Positions 8,936 to 18,262 are shown, counted from the first letter of the stretch. The stretch is DNA of 33,298 bases from Flavobacteriaceae bacterium (GCA_015490835.1 WFXA01000256.1:1-33298); one strand, 5' to 3'. Translations and numbers: made by a program. The notes: generated by a model from the sequence alone, not told the origin.

Positions 8936-9834
8936 GCATATCGGTACAACATATTAGTAAATCGTTTAAAGAGATTCCCGCTTTACGAGATATTTCTTTT
9001 GAAGTAAAAGAAGGAGAACTCTTTGGGCTTATTGGTCCCGACGGTGCGGGAAAAACCACGCTGTTCAGGATTTTAACCACCCTTCTTTTTGCCGATAAAG
9101 GAACAGCAACCGTAGCCGGAAACGATGTAGTAGCAGATTATAAACAAATACGAAACAGTGTAGGTTATATGCCGGGACGATTTTCATTATATCAAGACCT
9201 CACCGTAGAAGAAAACCTTACTTTTTTTGCTACCATTTTTGGAACAACGCTGGAAGAAAACTATGATTTAATTAAAGATATTTATGTACAAATAGAGCCC
9301 TTTAAAACCCGTAGAGCAGGAAAACTCTCCGGCGGAATGAAGCAGAAATTAGCATTGAGTTGTTCCTTAATTCACAAACCCAAGGTGTTATTTCTGGACG
9401 AACCCACAACTGGTGTTGATCCGGTTTCGAGAAAAGAATTTTGGGAAATGCTAAAACGCCTTCAAAAAAAAGGAATTACTATTTTGGTTTCTACTCCGTA
9501 TATGGATGAAGCCGCACTTTGCGATAGAATAGCACTCATACAAGACGGAAAAATTTTACAAATAGACACACCTGAAACTATCGCAAATCAATTTCCAAAA
9601 AAAATCTATGATGTAAAAGCAGACAATATGTACTTGCTTATAGAAAGTTTAAAAGAATATTCACATAACCATAGTGTATATCCTTTTGGCGAGTTTGTAC
9701 ATTATACAGATCAACGAGATGATTTTATGCCGCAAGAGCTTACAGCATTTTTACAATCTAAAGGATTAAAAAACATATATATAAACACCACCCAAGCCAC
9801 CATAGAAGATGCTTTTATGGAGCTTGCTAAATAA
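8932..9834 (+). CDS. ABC transporter ATP-binding protein (similar to the N-terminal half of YbhF)
   Basis: Walker A GPDGAGKTT, signature LSGGMKQKLALS, Walker B VLFLDEPTTGVDP, VSTPYMDEAALCDR. Confidence 0.95.
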   Translation: MSISVQHISKSFKEIPALRDISFEVKEGELFGLIGPDGAGKTTLFRILTTLLFADKGTATVAGNDVVADYKQIRNSVGYMPGRFSLYQDLTVEENLTFFATIFGTTLEENYDLIKDIYVQIEPFKTRRAGKLSGGMKQKLALSCSLIHKPKVLFLDEPTTGVDPVSRKEFWEMLKRLQKKGITILVSTPYMDEAALCDRIALIQDGKILQIDTPETIANQFPKKIYDVKADNMYLLIESLKEYSHNHSVYPFGEFVHYTDQRDDFMPQELTAFLQSKGLKNIYINTTQATIEDAFMELAK

Positions 9835-9848
9835 CTAGTACTCATTCT

Positions 9849-9875
9849 CCTGCAAGGTTTTTAAAACCTTGTAGG
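9849..9875. repeat. Short palindromic intergenic repeat
   Basis: CCTGCAAGGTTTTTAAAACCTTGTAGG, near-perfect inverted repeat. Confidence 0.75.
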
Positions 9876-9920
9876 TATAAATAGAAGTGGTTTTTGTCTC
9901 AAAGTTCTTTTAAGTATAAA

Positions 9921-9939
9921 AAAACCTTGTAGGTATAAA
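9921..9939. repeat. Second half-copy of the intergenic repeat
   Basis: AAAACCTTGTAGGTATAAA identical to 9863-9881 (19/19). Confidence 0.75.
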
Positions 9940-9981
9940 AAGTCACTTCGTTAGGTAACGGAAATAGAAAAAAGTTAAATT

Positions 9982-10710
9982 ATGAACAACCAAAACGTTA
10001 TAGAAGCCCAAAAATTAACCAAAAAATTTGGTGATTTTACAGCGGTTAATGCTATTTCTTTTAAGGTAAAAAAAGGCGAGATATTTGGTTTTCTGGGAGC
10101 TAACGGAGCGGGAAAAACCACAGCGATGAAAATGCTTATCGGAATTTCAAAACCCACATCTGGAGAAGCTAAAGTAGTAGATTATGACGTTTATACCCAA
10201 CCCGAATTAATTAAAAATAATATTGGGTATATGAGTCAAAAATTTGCCTTATACGATGACCTTACCGTACGAGAAAACATTACTTTTTTTGGCGGAATTT
10301 ACGGGTTAAAACGTTCGGAGATTAAACAAAAAGCCGAAGCACTTATTAACGAATTGGGCTTGCATGAGGTTGCTGCTGATTTGGTTGGGTCCTTACCCTT
10401 GGGGTGGAAACAAAAAATAGCGTTCTCAGTCGCACTATTGCATGAGCCAAAAATTATTTTTTTAGACGAACCAACAGGTGGTGTCGATCCCATTACTCGA
10501 AGACAATTCTGGGAAATGATTTACAAAACAGCACACGAAGGAACCACCGTATTTGTAACCACACATTATATGGATGAAGCCGAATATTGCGACCGTGTTT
10601 CCATTATGGTAAACGGTAAAATAAAAGCACTCGACTCGCCAACTGAACTTAAAAAACAGTTTCAGGTAGCGAGTATGAACGATGTATTTTTAAAATTAGC
10701 CAGAGGATGA
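9982..10710 (+). CDS. ABC transporter ATP-binding protein (similar to the C-terminal half of YbhF)
   Basis: Walker A GANGAGKTT, Walker B IIFLDEPTGGVDP, non-canonical signature LPLGWKQKIAFS, TTHYMDEAEYCDR. Confidence 0.94.
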   Translation: MNNQNVIEAQKLTKKFGDFTAVNAISFKVKKGEIFGFLGANGAGKTTAMKMLIGISKPTSGEAKVVDYDVYTQPELIKNNIGYMSQKFALYDDLTVRENITFFGGIYGLKRSEIKQKAEALINELGLHEVAADLVGSLPLGWKQKIAFSVALLHEPKIIFLDEPTGGVDPITRRQFWEMIYKTAHEGTTVFVTTHYMDEAEYCDRVSIMVNGKIKALDSPTELKKQFQVASMNDVFLKLARG

Positions 10711-10749
10711 AGTTGCTATTATTGATGATTAAAATGAATTAAGTAGTAT

Positions 10750-10799
10750 CCCGCAAGGTTTTAGAAGGAAGAAGCAAAGGCAACCTTGTAGGTTTAAAA
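10750..10799. repeat. Third, interrupted copy of the CAAGGTTTT/AACCTTG palindromic repeat
   Basis: CCCGCAAGGTTTTAG...CAACCTTGTAGGTTTAAA, arms separated by an A/G-rich insert. Confidence 0.6.
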
Positions 10800-10843
10800 T
10801 TAGAAGATCGAGGATTGAGTTGATGAGTTTGTGAGTTGTTGAG

Positions 10844-10859
10844 CCTGTCTGCCGACAGG
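10844..10859. repeat. GC-rich palindrome in intergenic spacer
   Basis: CCTGTC-TGCC-GACAGG, 6-bp perfect stem, in an otherwise AT-rich spacer with degenerate TTGAG/TGAATACTG motifs. Confidence 0.65.
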
Positions 10860-10934
10860 TAGATTTGTGAGGTTGAGTTATGATTGAAGATTGAATACTG
10901 CCAACTGAATATTGAAAATTGAATACTGAAAAAA

Positions 10935-12041
10935 ATGAAACGATTTATAGGATTTATTAAAAAAGAATTTTATCACATCTTTAGAGATAGACGCTCGTTG
11001 TTTATTCTTTTTGGGATGCCTGTTGCCCAAATTATGTTGTTTGGTTTTGCCATTACCAATGAGATTAACAATGTTGACATTGCTATTTATGATAAATCTA
11101 ACGATGTAACCACACAACAACTCATTTCTAAAATTACGTCTTCAAAATATTTCACCAACAAACAACGCATTCACAATGAAGCCGAAATAGAATCGGTTTT
11201 TAAAAAGGGAAAAGTAAAAGCCGTCTTAATTTTTGAAAAAGATTTTGATAAAAAACTAACAAAAAATCATCAAGCAACGGTACAAATCATTACCGATGCC
11301 ACAGACCCTAATACGGCTAATACCATTAGCAACTATGTAAATTCTATTTTAAAAAATTACCAACAAGAAAAAAACAAAGAAGTAAAATTGGCATATCAAA
11401 TTGTACCTCAAACCAGAATGTATTACAACCCCGAGCTTAAAAGTGTTTTTATGTTTGTGCCGGGCGTAATGACTATTATTTTAATGTTGGTTTCTGCTAT
11501 GATGACTTCCATCTCCATTACTCGTGAAAAGGAAATGGGAACCATGGAAATACTACTGGTCTCACCCATAAAACCGTATCAAGTAATTATAGGGAAAGTG
11601 TTTCCGTATATTTTCTTGTCTATTATCAATGCCGCTGTAATTATTGTATTAAGCATCTTTATTTTTAAAATGCCGGTGGAAGGAAGTTTGTTTTTGCTGG
11701 GTTTAGAAAGTATTTTGTTTATTATTAATGCATTGTCTTTAGGAATTTTAATTTCAACTATTTCCGAAACACAACAAACAGCGATGATGGTTTCTCTCAT
11801 GGGATTAATGCTTCCGGTTATTTTACTCTCAGGGTTTATCTTCCCAATAAGTAGTATGCCTTTACCGCTTCAGATAATTAGTCATATAATTCCGGCAAAA
11901 TGGTTTATTATCATACTTAAAGCCATTATGCTAAAAGGAGTAGGTATTTCTTTTATATGGAAAGAAACCCTTATAATTTTAGGAATGACCTTGTTTTTTA
12001 TGGGCTTAAGTATAAAGAAATATAAAATTAGATTAGAATGA
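10935..12041 (+). CDS. ABC-2 type transporter permease (YbhS-like)
   Basis: MKRFIGFIKKEFYHIFRDRRSLFILFGMPVAQIMLFGFAI..., ITREKEMGTMEILLVSPIKPYQVIIGKVFPY. Confidence 0.93.
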   Translation: MKRFIGFIKKEFYHIFRDRRSLFILFGMPVAQIMLFGFAITNEINNVDIAIYDKSNDVTTQQLISKITSSKYFTNKQRIHNEAEIESVFKKGKVKAVLIFEKDFDKKLTKNHQATVQIITDATDPNTANTISNYVNSILKNYQQEKNKEVKLAYQIVPQTRMYYNPELKSVFMFVPGVMTIILMLVSAMMTSISITREKEMGTMEILLVSPIKPYQVIIGKVFPYIFLSIINAAVIIVLSIFIFKMPVEGSLFLLGLESILFIINALSLGILISTISETQQTAMMVSLMGLMLPVILLSGFIFPISSMPLPLQIISHIIPAKWFIIILKAIMLKGVGISFIWKETLIILGMTLFFMGLSIKKYKIRLE

Positions 12042-12115
12042 TGAACCAAAACATTCAATTAAAAAAAAGAGATAATAATTTATAGAATAATGCTTTTGCA
12101 TATTCAGAAAAGAAA

Positions 12116-13252
12116 ATGAAAACAATACTATTTATCATACAAAAAGAATTTAAGCAAATCTTTAGAAACAAAGGAATGTTGCCTATTATTTTTGTGCTTC
12201 CGTTATTACAGCTGGTGATTCTCTCTAATGCAGCCACCTTTGAGGTTAAAAACATTAAATTCTCCTATATCGATAATGATAATACATCGTTTTCAAGAGC
12301 ATTAATCGATAAGTTTGAAGCCTCTACCTATTTCAAGGTTTTAGATAAATTTGAATCTCAAAAAACAGCAAAGCAAGCCATGTTAAAAGGCGATGTTGAT
12401 GTGGTTTTAGAAATCCCCAACCATTTTGAAAAAGACCTAATCACGAACAAAAAAACAAACCTTTTGGTTGCAATCAATGCCATTGACGGAGCTGCTGCCG
12501 GAGTAGAAAATGTATATATTAATCAAATTGTTCAACAATTTAATAAAAATGTGATTGTTGATTTAAAAAAGTCGATGGTCATAACTCCTAGCACAAATAC
12601 TGAATTGTTAAAAACCATAGATAGCATTCCGTTGTTTTGGTACAATAAAACCTTAAATTATAAAACCTTTATGGTGCCCGGTATTTTAGTGTTGTTGGTG
12701 ACTATGATTTCTTTATTTCTATCGGGAATGAATATTGTACGTGAAAAAGAAATTGGCACCTTAGAGCAAATAAATGTTACACCTATTAAGAAATACCAGT
12801 TTATTGTGGGTAAGTTATTTCCTTTTTGGGTCATTGGTTTTGGGTTATTGACTATTGGATTAATCTTGGGAAAACTCATCTTTAATGTGCCTATGGTAGG
12901 GAGTATTGCACTTATTTATTTTTACACGGCAATTTATTTATTGGTTCTTTTAGGAATGGGGTTCTTCATTTCTAATTTTACAGATACCCAACAGCAAGCT
13001 ATGTTTATTGCTTGGTTTTTTGTAGTTATTTTTATTTTAATGAGTGGTCTTTTTACTCCTATTGAGAGTATGCCGGAGTGGGCACAATTCTTAACCGAGT
13101 TTAACCCCATTCGGTATTTTGTAGAGGTGATGCGAATGGTTATGCTGAAAGGAGCTTCTTTTACAGATATTCTTCCGCAATTTGTTAAAACTACGGTGTA
13201 CGCTCTTGTAATGAATAGCTTGGCGGTTTGGAGTTATAGAAAGACGAGTTAA
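12116..13252 (+). CDS. ABC-2 type transporter permease (YbhR-like)
   Basis: QKEFKQIFRNKGMLPIIFVLPLLQLVILSNAATFEV..., IVREKEIGTLEQINVTPIKKYQFIVGKLFPF. Confidence 0.93.
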   Translation: MKTILFIIQKEFKQIFRNKGMLPIIFVLPLLQLVILSNAATFEVKNIKFSYIDNDNTSFSRALIDKFEASTYFKVLDKFESQKTAKQAMLKGDVDVVLEIPNHFEKDLITNKKTNLLVAINAIDGAAAGVENVYINQIVQQFNKNVIVDLKKSMVITPSTNTELLKTIDSIPLFWYNKTLNYKTFMVPGILVLLVTMISLFLSGMNIVREKEIGTLEQINVTPIKKYQFIVGKLFPFWVIGFGLLTIGLILGKLIFNVPMVGSIALIYFYTAIYLLVLLGMGFFISNFTDTQQQAMFIAWFFVVIFILMSGLFTPIESMPEWAQFLTEFNPIRYFVEVMRMVMLKGASFTDILPQFVKTTVYALVMNSLAVWSYRKTS

Positions 13253-13878
13253 AATAATTTATCGTAATTATCTTTTGACCAAAGTAATAAACTGTTGGGT
13301 TTGTGTTCAAGTTTTAGTTTTGAGATAATATTGCTTCTGTGTTTTTCAACTGTTCGGGGGGAAATAAATAACAGTGAAGCAATTTCTTTATTGGTTTTAT
13401 CTTCGGCAATAAGTTTGATGATTTTTTTTTCTGAAGGGGTTAACTTTTCTATTTCATCGTCGCTTATGCTTCCTTTTATTAACGGTTCAATTTTCGGGCT
13501 AAGATATCGTTTCCCGCAAGCCACTGTTTTAAGACAATTTTCTATCTCTTCAATAGCAAATTCTTTTAAGATATATCCAAAAATATTAAGCTTTTGAGCC
13601 TTTTGGTAAAGTATTTTTTCTTTGTGAAATGTAATTAATATTATTTTGGTTTCAATATCGTTGGTTTTACATTGTTGGGCAATCTCTAATCCGGATAGAT
13701 AGGGCATTTGTATATCTAAAATAGCAATATCCGGTTTTTCTTGTACAATAAGATTATAGGCTTCTCTACCATCTTTGGCACTACCAATAATGTTATATTT
13801 TTTTTCCAAAAGAAAATCATTTAGTCCTTTTAATAACAAAGGATGATCATCTGCCGTAATAATTGTTTTGGTTTTCAT
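13249..13878 (-). CDS. LuxR/NarL-family response regulator
   Basis: Receiver (ITADDHPLLLKGL, IAILDIQMPYLSGLEI) plus LuxR HTH (LTPSEKKIIKLIAEDKTNKEIASLLFISPRTVEKHRSNIISKL). Confidence 0.95.
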   Translation of the reverse strand: MKTKTIITADDHPLLLKGLNDFLLEKKYNIIGSAKDGREAYNLIVQEKPDIAILDIQMPYLSGLEIAQQCKTNDIETKIILITFHKEKILYQKAQKLNIFGYILKEFAIEEIENCLKTVACGKRYLSPKIEPLIKGSISDDEIEKLTPSEKKIIKLIAEDKTNKEIASLLFISPRTVEKHRSNIISKLKLEHKPNSLLLWSKDNYDKLF

Positions 13879-15890
13879 GTAATAGGAATTTTAAAATTCA
13901 ATTGTGTTCCTTCGCCTTTTTTTGAATAAATAGTTGCCTGTCCGTTTAAATACTTGGTTCGCTCTAATAATGTTTTTAAACCCATTGAACTTTGTTTGTA
14001 AAGGTTTTTCTGAAAATCAAACCCCACACCATTATCTTTAATATTTATATAAATAAATTCTTTTGTTTTTTTTATAGAAATTTTCCCCGCTTTTGCATTG
14101 GCATGTTTAATGATGTTGTTTAAACTTTCTTGAATAATTCTGTATAGATTTACTTCCTTTTCTTTTGTTAAAAGGTTGTCTATATCATCTATTTCTGAAG
14201 AAATAAAAACACTCGTATTTTCATCTATTTGAGAAATGTTTTGTAAAATAGCTTTAGTAATACCCAATTCTTGTAACTGAAAAGGATACAAGTTTCTTGA
14301 AATTGCACGCACCTCTTCAATAGTTTCTTCTACCATCTCTTTTCCCTCTTTGTCTTTGGCTTTTAAAAGTTTATTTTTTAAAATTAATAATCGTTGCCCT
14401 ATCGAGTCGTGTAGGTCTGAAGATATTCGTTTTCGTTCTTTTTCTTGAGAGATAAGCAATTCTTGACTAAATTTTTCTTGTAATTGCTTTTTTGTCTTTA
14501 AGTTTTTTTGCTTTCGAAATAAAATAATATAGGCAAACAAAAACAATATGGCTAACCCGATAAACAGTCCGGTTTTTTTAAGTCCAGCATTTTTGTTTTT
14601 AAGAATTTTAATATTGGCATTTTTTAGGGCAAGTTCTTTTTCTTTTTTTTCGGTTTCGTAAAGGGTTTGGTAGTAGGCAAGTGTATTTGTCGCCGATTTG
14701 CTTTTTAAAGAATCACTAATGGCTAGGTAGCTGTTTTTATTGAGCAAGCTTTTTTTATAGTTTTTAGTTTTCTCATAAATATTTGCCAGCAATAAATGTG
14801 CATCCATAATGGCTTCACTATGGTTTAGTTCTTTCGCGCTTTGCAATACAATTTTTGCGTGTGTTAATGCACTTTCATAGTCTTTAATTGAAAAAAAATA
14901 GGTTGCAAAAGCATTTTCGAAGTTAATTTGGTTTATTCTATCATTACCTATTTTACCTTTGAGATTTTCTAATTTGTTTAAATAATTTTCAGCCTTATTA
15001 AAATCACCAATATCTGAATAATAGGAAACTAATTTTGAATATACATCGATATAATTTTCAAAATAAGCGTCTTTATCATTTTGTTGTTCTAAAATCTTTT
15101 TTGCCTCTTGTAAAGAAGAAAGCTGCATTTTTTTGTCTCCAATATTTTTATAATCAATAGATTGATTTGCATACAATCGTGGCAAGTATTGAAACAAGTT
15201 TAGCTCTGTAAGTTTGTTTATTAATTTTTCTCGCTCGTTAATGGCTTTTTCATAAAATCCGTTTTGGCTAAACATGATTATGTTTCCTTGTTGTGCATGA
15301 AGCATATACTCGTAATCTTTTAGCTTCTCATAATATTTATAAGCAGTATTAAAATCATTGCCTGCGGGAACGTATTTACCTAAGTTAGAGAAGGCTTGCC
15401 CTCTAAAAAGATAAGCATCAGCAATGTAAATAGAGTCTTTTTGTTTAGAAAAATGCTGGATGGCTAACGAATAGTTTGCAACGGCTTTTTGAGCATCGAT
15501 AACAAAATAAGCCCCTCCTTTTTTTAAATACAAACCACCCAATAAAAAACTGTCTTTTATTTTATTTTTCTGAATTAAAACACCATCAATAATAGTGATG
15601 CTTTTTCGAGCTTCCCCTTGACGTACAAGAACGTGTTGAAGGTTCATTGCTTTTTTAGCGGCAAGCTCAATACTGTCTATTTTTTTTGCTAATTCAATAT
15701 ATTGAATGCTATAGGTAATGAAGGTTGTAGGCTTAGACGCGTAGGTTTTAGACAAAACAGAGTCTATCGCTACTAGTTTTGCTAAATCATTATGTGACGT
15801 ATCTGCCAATTTTCTATAATAACTTAGGTCTTGAGCCATACTAAAATGGGACAAGAGCAAGAATGTTATGTATAGTTGTAATCGTTTCAA
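13875..15890 (-). CDS. TPR-containing sensor histidine kinase (HisKA_3/HATPase)
   Basis: Signal peptide, TPR-like repeats, one TM (GLFIGLAILFLFAYIILF), ERKRISSDLHDSIGQRL H-box, DNGVGFDF ATPase box; overlaps the response regulator by 4 nt. Confidence 0.94.
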   Translation of the reverse strand: MKRLQLYITFLLLSHFSMAQDLSYYRKLADTSHNDLAKLVAIDSVLSKTYASKPTTFITYSIQYIELAKKIDSIELAAKKAMNLQHVLVRQGEARKSITIIDGVLIQKNKIKDSFLLGGLYLKKGGAYFVIDAQKAVANYSLAIQHFSKQKDSIYIADAYLFRGQAFSNLGKYVPAGNDFNTAYKYYEKLKDYEYMLHAQQGNIIMFSQNGFYEKAINEREKLINKLTELNLFQYLPRLYANQSIDYKNIGDKKMQLSSLQEAKKILEQQNDKDAYFENYIDVYSKLVSYYSDIGDFNKAENYLNKLENLKGKIGNDRINQINFENAFATYFFSIKDYESALTHAKIVLQSAKELNHSEAIMDAHLLLANIYEKTKNYKKSLLNKNSYLAISDSLKSKSATNTLAYYQTLYETEKKEKELALKNANIKILKNKNAGLKKTGLFIGLAILFLFAYIILFRKQKNLKTKKQLQEKFSQELLISQEKERKRISSDLHDSIGQRLLILKNKLLKAKDKEGKEMVEETIEEVRAISRNLYPFQLQELGITKAILQNISQIDENTSVFISSEIDDIDNLLTKEKEVNLYRIIQESLNNIIKHANAKAGKISIKKTKEFIYINIKDNGVGFDFQKNLYKQSSMGLKTLLERTKYLNGQATIYSKKGEGTQLNFKIPIT

Positions 15891-15953
15891 AACAGTTGTA
15901 AAGGTGGCTTATAAAAGTAAAAAAAAAGATTATAAAAAAGCATGTTTTTTTGT

Positions 15954-16388
15954 TTATTTTAAATACATACAATTTCTTCCGTAATCTATCACTGCACGTG
16001 TTTTTTTTAAAAAATCGGCACCAATAATTCCGTTTACTTTTTTTTCTTTAACTTGTTCCATGGCTTGATTTACGTGTGACATATCAAATAGAATAAAATC
16101 AAGTTTGTAGCTGTTGTTTTTTCCCACTACAAGGGTGTTGTTCTTGGCAATTTGAGTTTGCATATTAATAGCCCCCGCACCGGCAGCTTTAATATCACTT
16201 TCTTCGTTTTTAAGCAAAAAAAGCAAACTATCTTCAAAACCAATACAACTTGTAGAGGCACCGGTATCTACAATAAATTCGCCGGGAATTTGATTTACTT
16301 TTGCGCTAATTTTATAGTGCCCTGTTGTTATTTTTTTTAAAGGAATTCTAATATACCCTTTGTTTTCCAGAAAAGCTCGTAACTGCAT
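15954..16388 (-). CDS. Retropepsin-like aspartic protease family protein
   Basis: GEFIVDTGASTSCIGF, VNGIIGADFLKKTRAVIDYG. The track start at 16445 extends through a -7 element (TACCTTTG, complement of 16404-16411), so MQLRAF at 16388 is preferred. Confidence 0.82.
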   Translation of the reverse strand: MQLRAFLENKGYIRIPLKKITTGHYKISAKVNQIPGEFIVDTGASTSCIGFEDSLLFLLKNEESDIKAAGAGAINMQTQIAKNNTLVVGKNNSYKLDFILFDMSHVNQAMEQVKEKKVNGIIGADFLKKTRAVIDYGRNCMYLK

Positions 16389-16450
16389 CTTATTTTTTAC
16401 CTGCAAAGGTAGTATTTTAGTTTTTGTAAGGTAAATTAGAAGCAAACCGT

Positions 16451-16458
16451 TAATTTTG
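16451..16458 (+). promoter_or_regulatory. -7 element (TAATTTTG) of the tatD gene
   Basis: TAnnTTTG match ending 5 bp before the ATG at 16464. Confidence 0.5.
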
Positions 16459-16463
16459 CTTTT

Positions 16464-17237
16464 ATGTTACTAGATACTCATACCCATTTATATACCGAAG
16501 CGTTTAAAGACGATATTCATCAGGTAATAAAACGTGCTAAACAAAAAGGCATCAACCATTTTTATCTTCCTGCCATAGATTCCGGCTACACAAAGGATAT
16601 GTATGATTTAAAAAAACAGTTTCCGGAAGAAATGCACCTTATGATGGGTTTGCACCCGACTTCGGTAAAAGAAAATTATTTAGAGGAGCTTATTCATGTA
16701 GAAAAGCAATTTGCAAATCATACGTTTTGCGCCGTAGGTGAAATAGGAATCGATTTATATTGGGATAAAAGCACACTCGAAACACAAAAAAAAGCCTTTA
16801 AACACCAAATTAGATTAGCAAAAAAACACAACCTGCCTATTGTTATTCATTGCAGAGATGCCTTTAACGAAGTTTTTGAAGTTTTAGAAACCGAAAAAAG
16901 TGAGGATTTATTCGGAATTTTTCATTGCTTTACCGGAACGTATGAGCAAGCTCAACAAGCTATTTCGTATAACATGAAGTTGGGAATAGGAGGTGTTGTT
17001 ACATTTAAAAACGGAACAATAGATGCTTTTTTACATACCATTCCTATAGAGCATATTGTTTTAGAAACCGATTCGCCATATTTAGCACCGGTACCTTATA
17101 GAGGAAAACGAAATGAAAGTAGTTACCTGTCTATAATTTGTGAAAAAGTTGCACTTATATACAACATAAAACCGGAAGAAGTTGCCAAACAAACCACTAA
17201 AAACGCACTACAAGTTTTTAAAAACTCGCAAATATGA
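16464..17237 (+). CDS. TatD family hydrolase
   Basis: MLLDTHTHLYTEAF, GEIGIDLYWD, IVIHCRDAFNE, IFHCFTGT, LETDSPYLAPVPYRGKRNESSY. Confidence 0.95.
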   Translation: MLLDTHTHLYTEAFKDDIHQVIKRAKQKGINHFYLPAIDSGYTKDMYDLKKQFPEEMHLMMGLHPTSVKENYLEELIHVEKQFANHTFCAVGEIGIDLYWDKSTLETQKKAFKHQIRLAKKHNLPIVIHCRDAFNEVFEVLETEKSEDLFGIFHCFTGTYEQAQQAISYNMKLGIGGVVTFKNGTIDAFLHTIPIEHIVLETDSPYLAPVPYRGKRNESSYLSIICEKVALIYNIKPEEVAKQTTKNALQVFKNSQI

Positions 17238-18262
17238 AACAAAAACCCAACATATTGCTTATTTATACCGGAGGGACTATAGGTATGATTAAAGACTTTA
17301 AAACAGGAGCGTTAAAAAACTTCAACTTTAAAGATTTATTAAAACACATACCCGAACTTAATCTACTAGACTGTACTATTAGCACGGTAAGTTTTAAAAA
17401 ACCCATCGATAGTTCTAATATGAACCCTACTCATTGGGTAAAGTTAATAACTATTATTGAGAAACAGTATCTGTACTATGACGGTTTTGTTGTCCTTCAC
17501 GGAAGCGATACCATGTCTTACACCGCTTCGGCATTAAGTTTTATGATAGAAAACTTAACAAAGCCTATCCTATTCACAGGGTCGCAACTTCCCATAGGAG
17601 ATTTACGAACCGATGCCAAAGAAAATTTAATAACTGCCATACAATTAGCCTCATTACAAGAAAATAACAAACCTGTTGTTAATGAAGTAGGTTTGTATTT
17701 TGAATACAAATTGTATAGAGCAAACCGAACAACAAAAGTAAATGCCGAATTTTTTGAAGCGTTTAACTCACCTAACTATCCGCCACTCATAGAAAGCGGT
17801 GTACATCTTACCACTCATAAAAATGCATTATGGAAACCCAACCGAAGAAAAAAAACAAAATTTCATAAAAAGCTAGTAACCGATATTATCGTATTAAAAA
17901 TGTTTCCGGGAATTAATAAGGAAACTGTTGAGTACATTTTTTCACTCCCAACTATTAAAGGTTTAATAATAGAAACATACGGAAGCGGCAATACCACAAG
18001 TTCAAAATGGTTTATTGAAGCATTAAAAAAACTAATAAAAAAAGACATTCCAATAATTAACGTGACTCAATGTAACGGAGGCAGTGTAATAATGGGTCTT
18101 TATGAAACCAGTAGCCAACTTAAAAAAATAGGTGTAATCTCGGGGAAAGATAGCACAACAGAGGCAGCACTTGCAAAGTTAATGTATTTATTAGGCAAAG
18201 GTGTTGTGGGTAAAGAGCTGAAAACCAACTTTGAGCAATCCTTGCGAGGCGAAATATCATAA
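17234..18262 (+). CDS. ansA: Type I L-asparaginase
   Basis: ILLIYTGGTIGMI, GFVVLHGSDTMSYTASALSF, GSQLPIGDLRTDAKENLITA; overlaps tatD by 4 nt. Confidence 0.94.
   Translation: MKQKPNILLIYTGGTIGMIKDFKTGALKNFNFKDLLKHIPELNLLDCTISTVSFKKPIDSSNMNPTHWVKLITIIEKQYLYYDGFVVLHGSDTMSYTASALSFMIENLTKPILFTGSQLPIGDLRTDAKENLITAIQLASLQENNKPVVNEVGLYFEYKLYRANRTTKVNAEFFEAFNSPNYPPLIESGVHLTTHKNALWKPNRRKKTKFHKKLVTDIIVLKMFPGINKETVEYIFSLPTIKGLIIETYGSGNTTSSKWFIEALKKLIKKDIPIINVTQCNGGSVIMGLYETSSQLKKIGVISGKDSTTEAALAKLMYLLGKGVVGKELKTNFEQSLRGEIS

Noticed and set aside
10878-11120. 80-aa minus ORF in the repeat spacer and permease 5' end
   Set aside because: Spans repetitive spacer DNA and the antisense of a strong permease gene; translation looks random.
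13295-13597. Plus-strand 100-aa ORF
   Set aside because: Antisense to the LuxR-type response regulator; no plausible domain.
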